Origin: an uncultured Bacteroides sp.
GTDB lineage: Bacteria > Bacteroidota > Bacteroidia > Bacteroidales > Bacteroidaceae
Reading direction: 5' to 3'
Length of the DNA: 14,890 nucleotides
Assembly: GCA_902472795.1 (NCBI GenBank)
Contig: CABROZ010000054.1
Span: 1 to 14,890 of the forward strand
Shown: piece by piece, positions 1-6,338 of the stretch
Position numbering within the stretch: the stretch's first letter is position 1
How the letters are laid out: each line of letters starts with the position of its first letter
The notes under the pieces: model-generated
Told to the model about the DNA's origin: nothing
Databases searched by the model: none
What the model saw: only the letters and a program-made list of their open reading frames with translations
Made by a program: the position numbers and the translations under genes

Positions 1-99
1 TTGTTGATTCACATTTTTGTTATTAAAATGTGTCTACCTATATCAGTACAAGACAGAGGTAATTTTGTATAGGCGGTGGGAATATCCGCAATCAGTCGG

Positions 100-315
100 T
101 CAGGCAGTCGGAGTGTTCAGGTAGAAGAATACGGCGGTACCTATCAGGATGAGGCCCAATACTCCGTAGAACCAGCGGGCTTGCCGGCGTCCGACGTTGC
201 TGACGATGAACTGGGTGTTGCGCGCCGTAAAGAACCAGTCCCAATTGAAGAGGGCAGCCAGCAGGGCAGTGACTCCGGCTGCCACGAAAATTCCTTGTAT
301 GATGTATTGGCTCAT
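100..315 (-). CDS. Imm17-like small two-helix membrane protein
   Basis: A 71-residue protein with two hydrophobic helices (about residues 5-23 and 48-66), separated by a short polar stretch with the signature NWDWFFTARNTQ and a basic turn GRRQAR. Length, two-helix layout and the WDWFF motif fit the Imm17 family of small membrane proteins. That family was first named from polymorphic toxin neighbourhoods, but in Bacteroidales it is also found beside housekeeping genes. No toxin gene is seen nearby, so an immunity role is not supported here. It starts 11 bases after the tsaE stop and is the last gene of the aroA-to-tsaE run that lies inside the window. Its function is unknown. The family call is from memory of the motif, not from a search. 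Confidence 0.7.
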   Translation of the reverse strand: MSQYIIQGIFVAAGVTALLAALFNWDWFFTARNTQFIVSNVGRRQARWFYGVLGLILIGTAVFFYLNTPTA

Positions 316-326
316 GGTGCGAGGCT

Positions 327-752
327 TTATCCGAGTTCTTCCATGGTTACTTTACGGGCACCGTTTTCCACTTCTTCGATGGTGACTTTCACTGTGTTGC
401 CGGGCAGTAACTCTTCGACAAGTTCGGGCCATTCGATGAAGCAGAGCGCACCGCTGTAGAAGTAGTCTTCGTATCCCATGTCATATACTTCTTCGAGTTT
501 CTTGATGCGATAGAAGTCGAAATGGTAGATCAGTTCACCGGCGATGTCTGAACGGTATTCGTTGACAATGGCAAAGGTGGGCGATGTGATGATGTCCGAT
601 ACTCCCAGCTCTTCGCAGATGGCTTTGATGAAAGTGGTTTTTCCTGCTCCCATTTTCCCGTAGAGGGCAAAGACGGTGTTGTCGCCCATGGCGCTGATGA
701 ATTGACGGGCGGCGTCGTGAATCTGATCTAATGACTGAATTGTTATTTCCAT
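327..752 (-). CDS. tsaE: tRNA threonylcarbamoyladenosine biosynthesis ATPase TsaE
   Basis: TsaE is the ATPase that works with TsaB and TsaD to place threonylcarbamoyl on A37 of ANN-decoding tRNAs in the cytoplasm. The 141-residue product has the usual family length. A Walker A loop GKMGAGKTT lies at residues 32-40, the switch-like TSPTF at 56-60, the HFDFYR segment at 77-82 and the conserved E-W pair at 107-108 (FIEWPE). All family landmarks are present, so the gene appears intact. It follows the metal permease gene after 66 bases and is followed by the Imm17-like gene after 11 bases, consistent with one minus-strand transcript. TsaB and TsaD are not in the window. Confidence 0.95.
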   Translation of the reverse strand: MEITIQSLDQIHDAARQFISAMGDNTVFALYGKMGAGKTTFIKAICEELGVSDIITSPTFAIVNEYRSDIAGELIYHFDFYRIKKLEEVYDMGYEDYFYSGALCFIEWPELVEELLPGNTVKVTIEEVENGARKVTMEELG

Positions 753-818
753 ATCTGATATGTTTTAATTGAACGATGTATGTTTCCCGCCCTATCGCCT
801 TTGCTTCCGGCAACAGAC

Positions 819-1667
819 TTACTGCTTTTTGCCTTGCGATGCGGCGGGTGTAGCTTTCTTCCGCAAATATAGCCAAAAACTCTTTCCTGCCTTGCAAAGT
901 GCATAGATAATAATGGAAAAGAAGATGATGGAGGCTCCCGACGGCACGTTGAGGTAGAACGAAATCAGCAGTCCGCCCAAGCAGCTGAGGTAACCTATAC
1001 CGATGGACAGCCAGATTATCTGGTGAAAGCGGTACGAAAACAGATTGGCCGTCATCTGCGGAATGGTGAGCAGCGAGATGACAAGCACAATGCCCACCAT
1101 GCGCAGGCAGGCTACGATGGACAGGGCGATGAACATCATCATCGCATATTCGAACAGTTGCACGGGAATGCCTTGCGAGCGGGCGAACTCGCGGTCGAAG
1201 GCTACGTAAACAATGGGCCGCAGATAGAGCACAAAAAACAGCGTGAGCACGGCGGCCAGTGCTGCCAGCAGGGCTATGTCGGCCAGCGTGATGGTGAGGA
1301 TGTTGCCAAACAGATAGGCCGAGAGGTCGGGGGCAAAACCGGGCGAAAGGAAGGTGAATATGATGCCCAGCGCCATGCCCAGTGTCCAGAAGACGGCAAT
1401 GGCCGAGTCTTCGCGCATGTCTTTCCGCTTGCTGAGCCATTCGACACCGAAGGCCGACAGCACTGCAAACAAGGCGGCGGAGAGGATAGGCGGGAAGCCG
1501 GTGTACAGCCCCAGTCCGATGCCTCCGAACGAGGCGTGGGTCAGACCACCGCTGATGAACACCAGCCGACGGGTGACGATGTACGTGCCCACCATGCCGC
1601 AGACAATACTTGCCAGCAGGCTGCCGATGAGGGCATGTTGGAAGAAGGTGTATTGCAACAGATCCAT
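819..1667 (-). CDS. ABC-3 family metal ion ABC transporter permease (ZnuB/TroC type)
   Basis: A 282-residue, very hydrophobic protein with about eight membrane helices. The N-terminal run has the ABC-3 family hallmarks: TRRLVFISGGLTHASFGGIGLG near residues 32-53, with the conserved GG.(S/T)H.(S/A)..G pattern. The second half carries the RxxGIxLVISLLTIPQMTA-like segment near residues 189-207, which forms the coupling region with the ATPase in this family. Members import zinc, manganese or iron across the inner membrane. Substrate cannot be told from the permease. No ATPase or binding-protein gene lies next to it, so its partners must be encoded elsewhere. The start chosen is the ATG at 1667, directly behind a five-copy heptamer repeat (1677-1711). 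Confidence 0.9.
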   Translation of the reverse strand: MDLLQYTFFQHALIGSLLASIVCGMVGTYIVTRRLVFISGGLTHASFGGIGLGLYTGFPPILSAALFAVLSAFGVEWLSKRKDMREDSAIAVFWTLGMALGIIFTFLSPGFAPDLSAYLFGNILTITLADIALLAALAAVLTLFFVLYLRPIVYVAFDREFARSQGIPVQLFEYAMMMFIALSIVACLRMVGIVLVISLLTIPQMTANLFSYRFHQIIWLSIGIGYLSCLGGLLISFYLNVPSGASIIFFSIIIYALCKAGKSFWLYLRKKATPAASQGKKQ

Positions 1668-1676
1668 GATTTTTAA

Positions 1677-1711
1677 TGGTAAATGATGAATGGCAAATGG
1701 TTGATGGTGAA
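1677..1711. repeat. Five-copy degenerate heptamer tandem repeat upstream of the metal permease
   Basis: Plus-strand units are TGGTAAA, TGATGAA, TGGCAAA, TGGTTGA and TGGTGAA, without gaps (consensus TGGTRAA; TTYACCA on the coding strand). The array ends 9 bases before the permease ATG, so it would sit in the leader and ribosome-landing region of that mRNA. Confidence 0.75.
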
Positions 1712-1764
1712 GGTCTGTATTGGCTTTCGCTTCCTTCTTGTTCCATTTGCCTCCTTTTAACTCT

Positions 1765-2196
1765 TTACTTCTTGTGCGGGTTGGCTCTCAGTTCGCCGAC
1801 AACGAGGAATACTTCGTCCTTCAGGTTGTCCGGCAGGGCGATGCCGCGCAGTTGCAGGCTGCGTACCCAGCCGGCCACGTCTTCGTCCTGCATGGTGTAG
1901 AAGATGTCGCGGAATTCATCTTCCTGCTGAGGCGTATAGGAGTCGGGTGCCACGCCGGCGTACTTGTCCAGTTCTTCGTCGTCGTAGTATTCTATTTTCC
2001 GGCTGACGGCTGCCAGCAGGCTTTCTTTCTCGCAGACTTCGTGCTGTCCGCAGCATTCACTGTCCACCTCAACCACTTCGGGCATGGCTTCGAGTTCTCC
2101 GCTTTCTACCTGACGGCGCAGGCGGCGGTTGCGTATCATTCCGGCTACGGCTGCTACCACGGCCAGGACTATCAGACTAACAATCAGTATCCACAT
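1765..2196 (-). CDS. Small membrane-anchored protein with CCxxHxxC cluster, function unknown
   Basis: A 143-residue protein with one N-terminal membrane helix (residues 2-20), then a basic stretch RNRRLRR that predicts a cytoplasmic remainder. An acidic linker leads to a cysteine/histidine cluster C48 C49 xx H52 xx C55 (ECCGQHEVC). The rest is soluble and charged, with EYYDDEELDKY at 69-79 and the helix-like DEDVAGWVRSLQLRGIALPDNLKDEV near 104-129. The cluster could bind a metal ion. That is a guess from residues and from the neighbouring metal permease, 97 bases downstream. I recall similar Bacteroides proteins being labelled phospholipase, but I see no phospholipase motif and do not use that name. 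It lies between aroA and the permease gene. Confidence 0.75.
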   Translation of the reverse strand: MWILIVSLIVLAVVAAVAGMIRNRRLRRQVESGELEAMPEVVEVDSECCGQHEVCEKESLLAAVSRKIEYYDDEELDKYAGVAPDSYTPQQEDEFRDIFYTMQDEDVAGWVRSLQLRGIALPDNLKDEVFLVVGELRANPHKK

Positions 2197-2220
2197 ACCT
2201 TATTCATATATAGAGTGCCG

Positions 2221-2228
2221 CAAAGATA
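2221..2228 (-). promoter_or_regulatory. Candidate Bacteroides -7 promoter element for the CCxxHxxC-protein gene
   Basis: On the minus strand the sequence reads TATCTTTG, a full match to TAnnTTTG, 24 bases before the start codon at 2196. No good TTTG-type -33 element is found at the usual distance, so this is a moderate call. It suggests the downstream genes need not depend only on the aroA transcript. Confidence 0.5.
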
Positions 2229-2263
2229 CATAGAATTTGGGCATGAAGAGGCATGACGGCCTT

Positions 2264-2290
2264 AAAAAAGCGGAAACACACCGGCCTTTT
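2264..2290 (-). terminator. Possible weak terminator at the end of aroA
   Basis: Minus-strand hairpin: AAAAG, two unpaired bases (GC), CGG, loop TGTGTTT, CCG, CTTTTTT. It overlaps the last codon region of aroA and ends in a T run. The stem is short with an internal bulge, so it may only weaken read-through. Confidence 0.35.
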
Positions 2291-3549
2291 CAGCTTTCCG
2301 TGCCTTCGGTGATGCGGAAACCTGCCACTTGCAGGTCTTTCCAGTAGTTGGGGTACGACTTGGACACTACCTGCGGATGGTTGATGCGGATGTCGGGACG
2401 CACCAGGCAGGCCGGGGCAAAGGCCATGGCCATGCGATGGTCTTCGTAGGTGTCGATGGCGGGAGCGTCGGAGGCGGGGCAGCGTTCGCCGTCCCACGTC
2501 AGAATGCTGTCTTGCTCGGAGCGTACCACGTAACCCAGTTTGCGCAACTCGGTGATGAGGGCGCAGATGCGGTCGGTCTCCTTGATTTTCAGGGTTTGCA
2601 GACCTGTGAAGCGGAAGGGGATGTCTTTCAGACAGCAGGTCACGACGAAGGTTTGTGCCAGGTCGGGGATGTCGGTCATGTCTTCGTCGAGGCGGTCGGC
2701 ACAGGTGGAGGTACGGGTCAGGCGTACGCCTTGTGCCGTGTATTCGGTGTGGATGCCCAGTCGGGCAAAGACTTCGGCTCCGCGACTGTCGCCCTGGTGG
2801 CTGTGCGGCAACAGACCGGGCAGTTCGATGCAGGGGGCGGCAGTAGCGTCGTCAGTGTTGCTGCTCCAAAGGGCCAGCATTTCGTACCAGTAGGAAGCGG
2901 CGCTCCAGTCGCTTTCTACCGTGAAGGGGACGTCCTGGTAACTGCCCGGCTCTACCTTAATGCGGTCGGGGGCGGTCCATTGGGCATTGGCTCCGAAGCT
3001 GTGCATCAGTTGCAGGGTCAGGTTGATGTAGGGGCGCGAGATGATGTCGCCCGTCAGGTGCAACTCCAGCCCGCGGGGCAGCACGGGGCCTATCATCAGC
3101 AAGGCCGATATGTATTGCGAGCTGACGTTTCCAGCCAGTTCGATTTCGTGTCCTTGCAGGCGGCTGCCGGTGATGTGCAGGGGCGGAAATCCTTCGTTGC
3201 CGATGTAGTCGATTTGTGCTCCTAATGTGCGCAGGGCGTCCACCAGGATGCGGATGGGACGTTGCTGCATACGCTCGGTGCCGGTGATGACGCGTGTGCC
3301 GGGCGTCACACTGAGGTAAGCGGTGAGGAATCGCATGGCAGTTCCGGCAGCCATGATGTCGATGTGTTGGGGATGTCCGTCGAGGGCACGAACCATGACG
3401 CGCGTGTCGTCGCAGTCGCTCAGGTTGGCGGGCAGTGTCGTGCCGCCCGAGAGGGCGTGCAGGATAAGGGCACGGTTGCTGATGCTTTTCGAAGCAGGCA
3501 ACTGTATGGTGGCGTTCAGGCTGTCGGGGCGTGTCAGTAGGTATTGCAT
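2290..3549 (-). CDS. aroA: 3-phosphoshikimate 1-carboxyvinyltransferase (EPSP synthase)
   Basis: AroA transfers the enolpyruvyl group of PEP to shikimate 3-phosphate, the sixth step of the shikimate pathway, in the cytoplasm. The 419-residue protein has the expected landmarks. LPASKSISNRALIL (17-30) gives K21, S22 and R26. AAGTAMRFL (67-75) is the PEP loop, and ERMQQRPI (92-99) follows. GNVSSQYISALL (140-151) is the shikimate phosphate site. The catalytic D293 lies in DMTDIPD, KETDR is at 323-327, and DHRMAMAF (370-377) is near the end. One position is unlike the enterobacterial enzyme: the proline that follows GTAMR there is phenylalanine here (F74). The protein looks complete and active. 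It is the first gene of the 100-3549 run. Confidence 0.95.
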   Translation of the reverse strand: MQYLLTRPDSLNATIQLPASKSISNRALILHALSGGTTLPANLSDCDDTRVMVRALDGHPQHIDIMAAGTAMRFLTAYLSVTPGTRVITGTERMQQRPIRILVDALRTLGAQIDYIGNEGFPPLHITGSRLQGHEIELAGNVSSQYISALLMIGPVLPRGLELHLTGDIISRPYINLTLQLMHSFGANAQWTAPDRIKVEPGSYQDVPFTVESDWSAASYWYEMLALWSSNTDDATAAPCIELPGLLPHSHQGDSRGAEVFARLGIHTEYTAQGVRLTRTSTCADRLDEDMTDIPDLAQTFVVTCCLKDIPFRFTGLQTLKIKETDRICALITELRKLGYVVRSEQDSILTWDGERCPASDAPAIDTYEDHRMAMAFAPACLVRPDIRINHPQVVSKSYPNYWKDLQVAGFRITEGTES

Positions 3550-3578
3550 GTGTGGCTTTTGCTTTGGTTTAACGGTTG

Positions 3579-3586
3579 CAAAAATA
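3579..3586 (-). promoter_or_regulatory. Candidate -7 promoter element for aroA
   Basis: Minus strand TATTTTTG fits TAnnTTTG exactly, 29 bases before the aroA ATG. The -33 element is not recognisable at 17-22 bases upstream, so confidence is moderate. Confidence 0.4.
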
Positions 3587-3664
3587 AGAAAAGTCGGATG
3601 CAGAATAGATATACTTGCCCGTTTTTTTGCAGCCGACCTCTCTTATAATCTATTTTTTATATCT

Positions 3665-4663
3665 TCACTCATCCAGCTGATAGCGCAGGAAAGTGTCCGG
3701 CATGTCGTAACGATATCCGTAAATGTAATGGTTCTTTTCGTCTATGCACAATAGGACGGGAGCTGTGTCGAAGGTGTAAGTGATGACAGGTTCTCCCTCG
3801 GAAGAATAGACTTCCAGTTCCCATTGGGAATTGGCATCGCCATTTTGGCAAAGGGCATAAAACTTGTCCTTTGTTGAAGTGATATTGGTATAATAGGGCT
3901 TTAGGTTTTGATTATTGACAAAGCTGGTGTTTGTGTTTTGTTTGTCTCCTATTCTTTGGATGATTTGCAGTGTTTTTCCTTCTTCATTTAGTCTGAGGAA
4001 GTCGATTTGGTTTTTGTATCGGTAGGCATAAGCTATGGTACCTTGGGCAGTGGCGGCTGTCATGCCTCTGTTCTCCTGATAGAAATCTTCTTTAATATGT
4101 TCATTCAGTTCCAGGGTCGTGCGTTGCAGCAACGTGTCCCGTGCCAGGTCGTATATCCATATTGCGATGTCTGCATCGTGCTTGTAGCCCACCAGGATGT
4201 CGTTGGATAGTACGGTGCCGAAATTGAGACCTAATAACGCGTTGGTCTGTAGGTACTGTTTCACAGGGGTAAAGTCTTTATCGGCAATGCCGAATGCTGC
4301 TGTTACGTTGGCTTTGCTGTATCCTCTTACATATAGGTGCTGGTCGAAACTGTTGTATAGCCATGGCGACGTGAAATCTTCCGGGCCTTCTCCTTTCGAA
4401 CCTTTGCCGAACGAGAACTTCAGACTGTCACAAAGGAAAAAAGAAAATAGGGTGTCGCAACGGCTGCTGCAAGTAACTAAGTAGTCGCCACACACCACCA
4501 TCTGGTCTGGATCGATCAATGGTTGAATGGGGATTTGTTCGGCAGTTAATGCTTTCTTTCGTTTTCCTTTTTCATGAATTGGCGTTTCTTTCGAGACGCA
4601 CGAACATAGCAACAGGAAAGTGGTGCCTACCACGTAAAACATTCTCCAGACCTTATTTTTCAT
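3665..4663 (-). CDS. BF3164-family lipoprotein, predicted beta-propeller
   Basis: Using the ATG at 4663 gives a 332-residue protein that opens with a good lipoprotein signal: basic start MKNKVWR, hydrophobic stretch, then LCS-C with the lipid cysteine at residue 22. An ATG at 4687 would add eight residues that do not improve the signal, so I chose the later start. Downstream are short beta-rich repeats such as PDQMVVCGDYLVT, FSFGKGSKGEGPEDFTSPW and YTNITSTKDKFYALCQNG. The GKGSKGEGPEDF segment and the lipoprotein opening fit the BF3164-like family of TolB-like propeller lipoproteins common in Bacteroidales. The function is unknown, with surface or periplasmic sensing or binding proposed. It follows the macro-like gene by 90 bases, a gap that contains a TTGTAC/GTACAA inverted repeat. 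Confidence 0.75.
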   Translation of the reverse strand: MKNKVWRMFYVVGTTFLLLCSCVSKETPIHEKGKRKKALTAEQIPIQPLIDPDQMVVCGDYLVTCSSRCDTLFSFFLCDSLKFSFGKGSKGEGPEDFTSPWLYNSFDQHLYVRGYSKANVTAAFGIADKDFTPVKQYLQTNALLGLNFGTVLSNDILVGYKHDADIAIWIYDLARDTLLQRTTLELNEHIKEDFYQENRGMTAATAQGTIAYAYRYKNQIDFLRLNEEGKTLQIIQRIGDKQNTNTSFVNNQNLKPYYTNITSTKDKFYALCQNGDANSQWELEVYSSEGEPVITYTFDTAPVLLCIDEKNHYIYGYRYDMPDTFLRYQLDE

Positions 4664-4706
4664 TTCAGACTTTATTATTGGGTACATCTACTTTCGTTGA
4701 ACCAAC

Positions 4707-4730
4707 TTGTACAGTCCGGTAGAAGTACAA
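4707..4730. repeat. Small inverted repeat ahead of the BF3164-type lipoprotein gene
   Basis: TTGTAC and GTACAA arms are separated by 12 bases, 43 bases upstream of the lipoprotein start. There is no T run, so it is not a standard terminator. It could be a protein-binding dyad. Confidence 0.3.
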
Positions 4731-4753
4731 TTGTTACAATAAATTCTTTTCTC

Positions 4754-5146
4754 TTACTTTGTGTTCAATACCTCCCAAAACCGCTGTGGCAGGTGTATGT
4801 TTTCCACATCGACAGCATCGCGGAACAGCGGAGCTATTTCGGCAGGACGGAATCCGGCAATGCCGCAGCCTACTTCGGTGACGAGGAATGTCAGTTCGGG
4901 GTGTTGGCGGGCGAAGCTGATGAATTCGTCCACATAAGGCTTGATGCGGTCGGGACCTCCGTGCATGGTCGGGATGCCGTAGGTCTGTCCTTGCAGGCCG
5001 GCGCCCTGACCCCAGATGGCTCCCCACTTTTTCCAGGCCAGTAGTGCGGCACCTCCGCCGTGGTGACCTTCGAGGTTGCTTCCGAAAACGAATATTTCAC
5101 CGGGCTGCAACTCGGTGATGCGGGGTGACGTGATTCTTCCGTTCAT
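4754..5146 (-). CDS. Macro-like protein of the A1S_2505 type, function unknown
   Basis: A 130-residue soluble protein. The N-terminal half carries the family signature: ITELQPGEIFVFGSNLEG (residues 10-27), then HHGGGAALLAWKKWGA (28-43) and GQGAGLQGQTYGIPT (47-61). The C-terminal half contains FLVTEVGCGIAGF (87-99). These glycine-rich segments resemble the nucleotide-binding loops of macro domains. I recall the family being annotated as A1S_2505-type phage non-structural protein, although many members are chromosomal. ADP-ribose or nucleotide binding is inferred from fold resemblance only. It starts 24 bases after the TerB/J-domain gene stop, so the two are very likely co-transcribed. Confidence 0.7.
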   Translation of the reverse strand: MNGRITSPRITELQPGEIFVFGSNLEGHHGGGAALLAWKKWGAIWGQGAGLQGQTYGIPTMHGGPDRIKPYVDEFISFARQHPELTFLVTEVGCGIAGFRPAEIAPLFRDAVDVENIHLPQRFWEVLNTK

Positions 5147-5170
5147 GGCGATTGTTTTTAAGGGTGTTGC

Positions 5171-5956
5171 TTATTTCATGCCTCGGGCTTTGTAAATCAG
5201 TTCCTTGGCATTGTTGATACTTTGGAATTTCTCTTCGGCTGCCTTCTTGATGTCTTCGCCCAGCGTAGCCACGCGGTCGGGGTGGTGCTTCAGGGCAAGG
5301 CGGCGATATGCGGCACGTACTTCGTCGTTGGAGGCCGAGGGGTCGATTTCGAGCACTTTGTAGGCTTCTTCCAGCGAAGTGCCGCCCATGTTGAGCATCG
5401 ATTCCACTTCTTTTGCCGACAGTCCCATGTAAGTGGCCACTTCCTTCAGTGCCTCTACCTCTGCCGTGCAGACGTGGCCGTCGCTTTTGGCAATGTTGGC
5501 TAAGAAGGCGAGCAGTTGCAACCGTTCTTCATAGGTCAGGTTGGCGGCTATCTGCTGTCCGCAGTCGTGTATCGTATTCTTGAAGGCCATCGGGTTCTGA
5601 CTGTCCATACGTTTGCGCTGTTCGAAGAGGTTCAGCAGAATCTGCTGTCCTTCGCTGACGGCTGCTTCGCCGAAGTTGGTGCGCAGAAAGTTGCGTACGT
5701 ACTCCATTTCGCTGTGCATGATGCGGCCGTCGGCCTTGATGATGTACGACGCCATGACAAGCATGGAGAAGAGAAAGCTGTTGCGCTGTCCCCGGTATGT
5801 GTCGTTGGCTGTCTGATATTCGTCACCGTAGTAACTGCCTTGTGCGGCGGGGCGGTCGAGGTCGAACAACGACCCTACTGCAAATCCTGCCAGTGCGCCC
5901 AGCGGTCCTCCGGCCATAAAGCCGATGATGCCGCCAATCCATTTTCCTGCTCCCAT
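5171..5956 (-). CDS. TerB-like/J-domain co-chaperone (DjlA-like)
   Basis: A 261-residue protein in three parts. Residues 1-31 form a glycine-zipper-like hydrophobic segment (GGIIGFMAGGPLGALAG) that probably inserts in or associates with the membrane. Residues 57-185 form a TerB-like helical domain with two acidic repeats, KADGRIMHSEMEYV near 74-87 and KSDGHVCTAEVEAL near 157-170. Residues 196-258 form a J domain with its HPD motif at 225-227, which in DnaJ proteins stimulates DnaK ATPase activity. The order anchor-TerB-J matches DjlA. The likely role is a membrane-associated DnaK co-chaperone, with clients unknown. It is the first gene of a pair with the macro-like gene. No clear TAnnTTTG promoter is seen just upstream. 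Confidence 0.85.
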   Translation of the reverse strand: MGAGKWIGGIIGFMAGGPLGALAGFAVGSLFDLDRPAAQGSYYGDEYQTANDTYRGQRNSFLFSMLVMASYIIKADGRIMHSEMEYVRNFLRTNFGEAAVSEGQQILLNLFEQRKRMDSQNPMAFKNTIHDCGQQIAANLTYEERLQLLAFLANIAKSDGHVCTAEVEALKEVATYMGLSAKEVESMLNMGGTSLEEAYKVLEIDPSASNDEVRAAYRRLALKHHPDRVATLGEDIKKAAEEKFQSINNAKELIYKARGMK

Positions 5957-6092
5957 AGTTCTTTCTGATGTTTTTTAAATGTTCATTTTTCCTGTTTTCC
6001 GGCTTCTATCCCGACAACCGTGTGAAATGACGTACTTGCTTGGTTGACAGCATGTTGATGAATCTGTTCAATGGTTGTCCTGCAGGACCTTC

Positions 6093-6180
6093 GAGCGGTG
6101 CAAGTGTTGCTCGTGAGCCGCGCAAGTGTTGCTCGCGAGCCGTGCAAGTGTCTCTCACGAGCCGTACAAGTGTCGTATTT
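6093..6180. repeat. Four-copy 22-bp tandem repeat with internal dyads
   Basis: Units occupy 6093-6114, 6115-6136, 6137-6158 and 6159-6180. Typical structure is GAGC, then CGTGCAAGTGTT, then GCTC plus two bases. GAGC and GCTC within a unit are complementary, and unit junctions also form palindromes, the best being GCTCGCGAGC at 6131-6140. Copies differ at a few bases and the last is most diverged. The array lies between the divergent TerB/J-domain gene and tpx. A minus-strand ORF across it is only a product of the repeat. Confidence 0.85.
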
Positions 6181-6253
6181 CGGCCTCTCAGGCAAAGGGT
6201 TTCATCAACGTTCTGTTGCCTTTTTAAGGGGTCGGGTTATCCGGATTCTTGCT

Positions 6254-6285
6254 TTTGACTGTTGCAAAAATAGGTATTTCCTTTG
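6254..6285 (+). promoter_or_regulatory. Probable promoter of tpx
   Basis: TTTG at 6254-6257, a 20-base spacer, then TTCCTTTG at 6278-6285 (one mismatch to TAnnTTTG). This gives a leader of about 50 bases before the tpx ATG at 6339. Confidence 0.6.
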
Positions 6286-6338
6286 TGGCATGCAACCAAA
6301 TGGCGGGTGAGATTGTTGATAAAGAAAAAAACTTTTGT

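Noticed and set aside
10..67. CACATTTT/AAAATGTG dyad (10-32) and TAATTTTG (60-67) as a plus-strand promoter region
   Set aside because: No plus-strand gene follows and no -33 element fits. The dyad is A/T-rich and has no T run for a terminator, so no role can be supported.
76..459. Plus-strand ORF of 127 codons
   Set aside because: It runs antisense through the Imm17-like gene and tsaE, with low-complexity Ser-rich translation and no family features. It is a shadow ORF.
535..1746. Long minus-strand ORF of 403 codons
   Set aside because: It overlaps the permease gene in another frame. Its translation is rich in His/Arg/Pro, typical of an out-of-frame reading of a real gene.
2329..3225. Plus-strand ORF of 298 codons
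   Set aside because: Antisense to aroA, whose active-site motifs are all present in the minus frame. The plus translation is Gly/Val/Gln-rich without domains.
6093..6180. Possible short CRISPR array
   Set aside because: The 22-bp units are directly adjacent with no spacers, and no cas genes are present. The same holds for 13789-13880.
5983..6195. Minus-strand ORF of 70 codons with CTAR repeats
   Set aside because: The protein repeats come only from the 22-bp DNA repeat. The unit is not a multiple of three, and no start context supports it.
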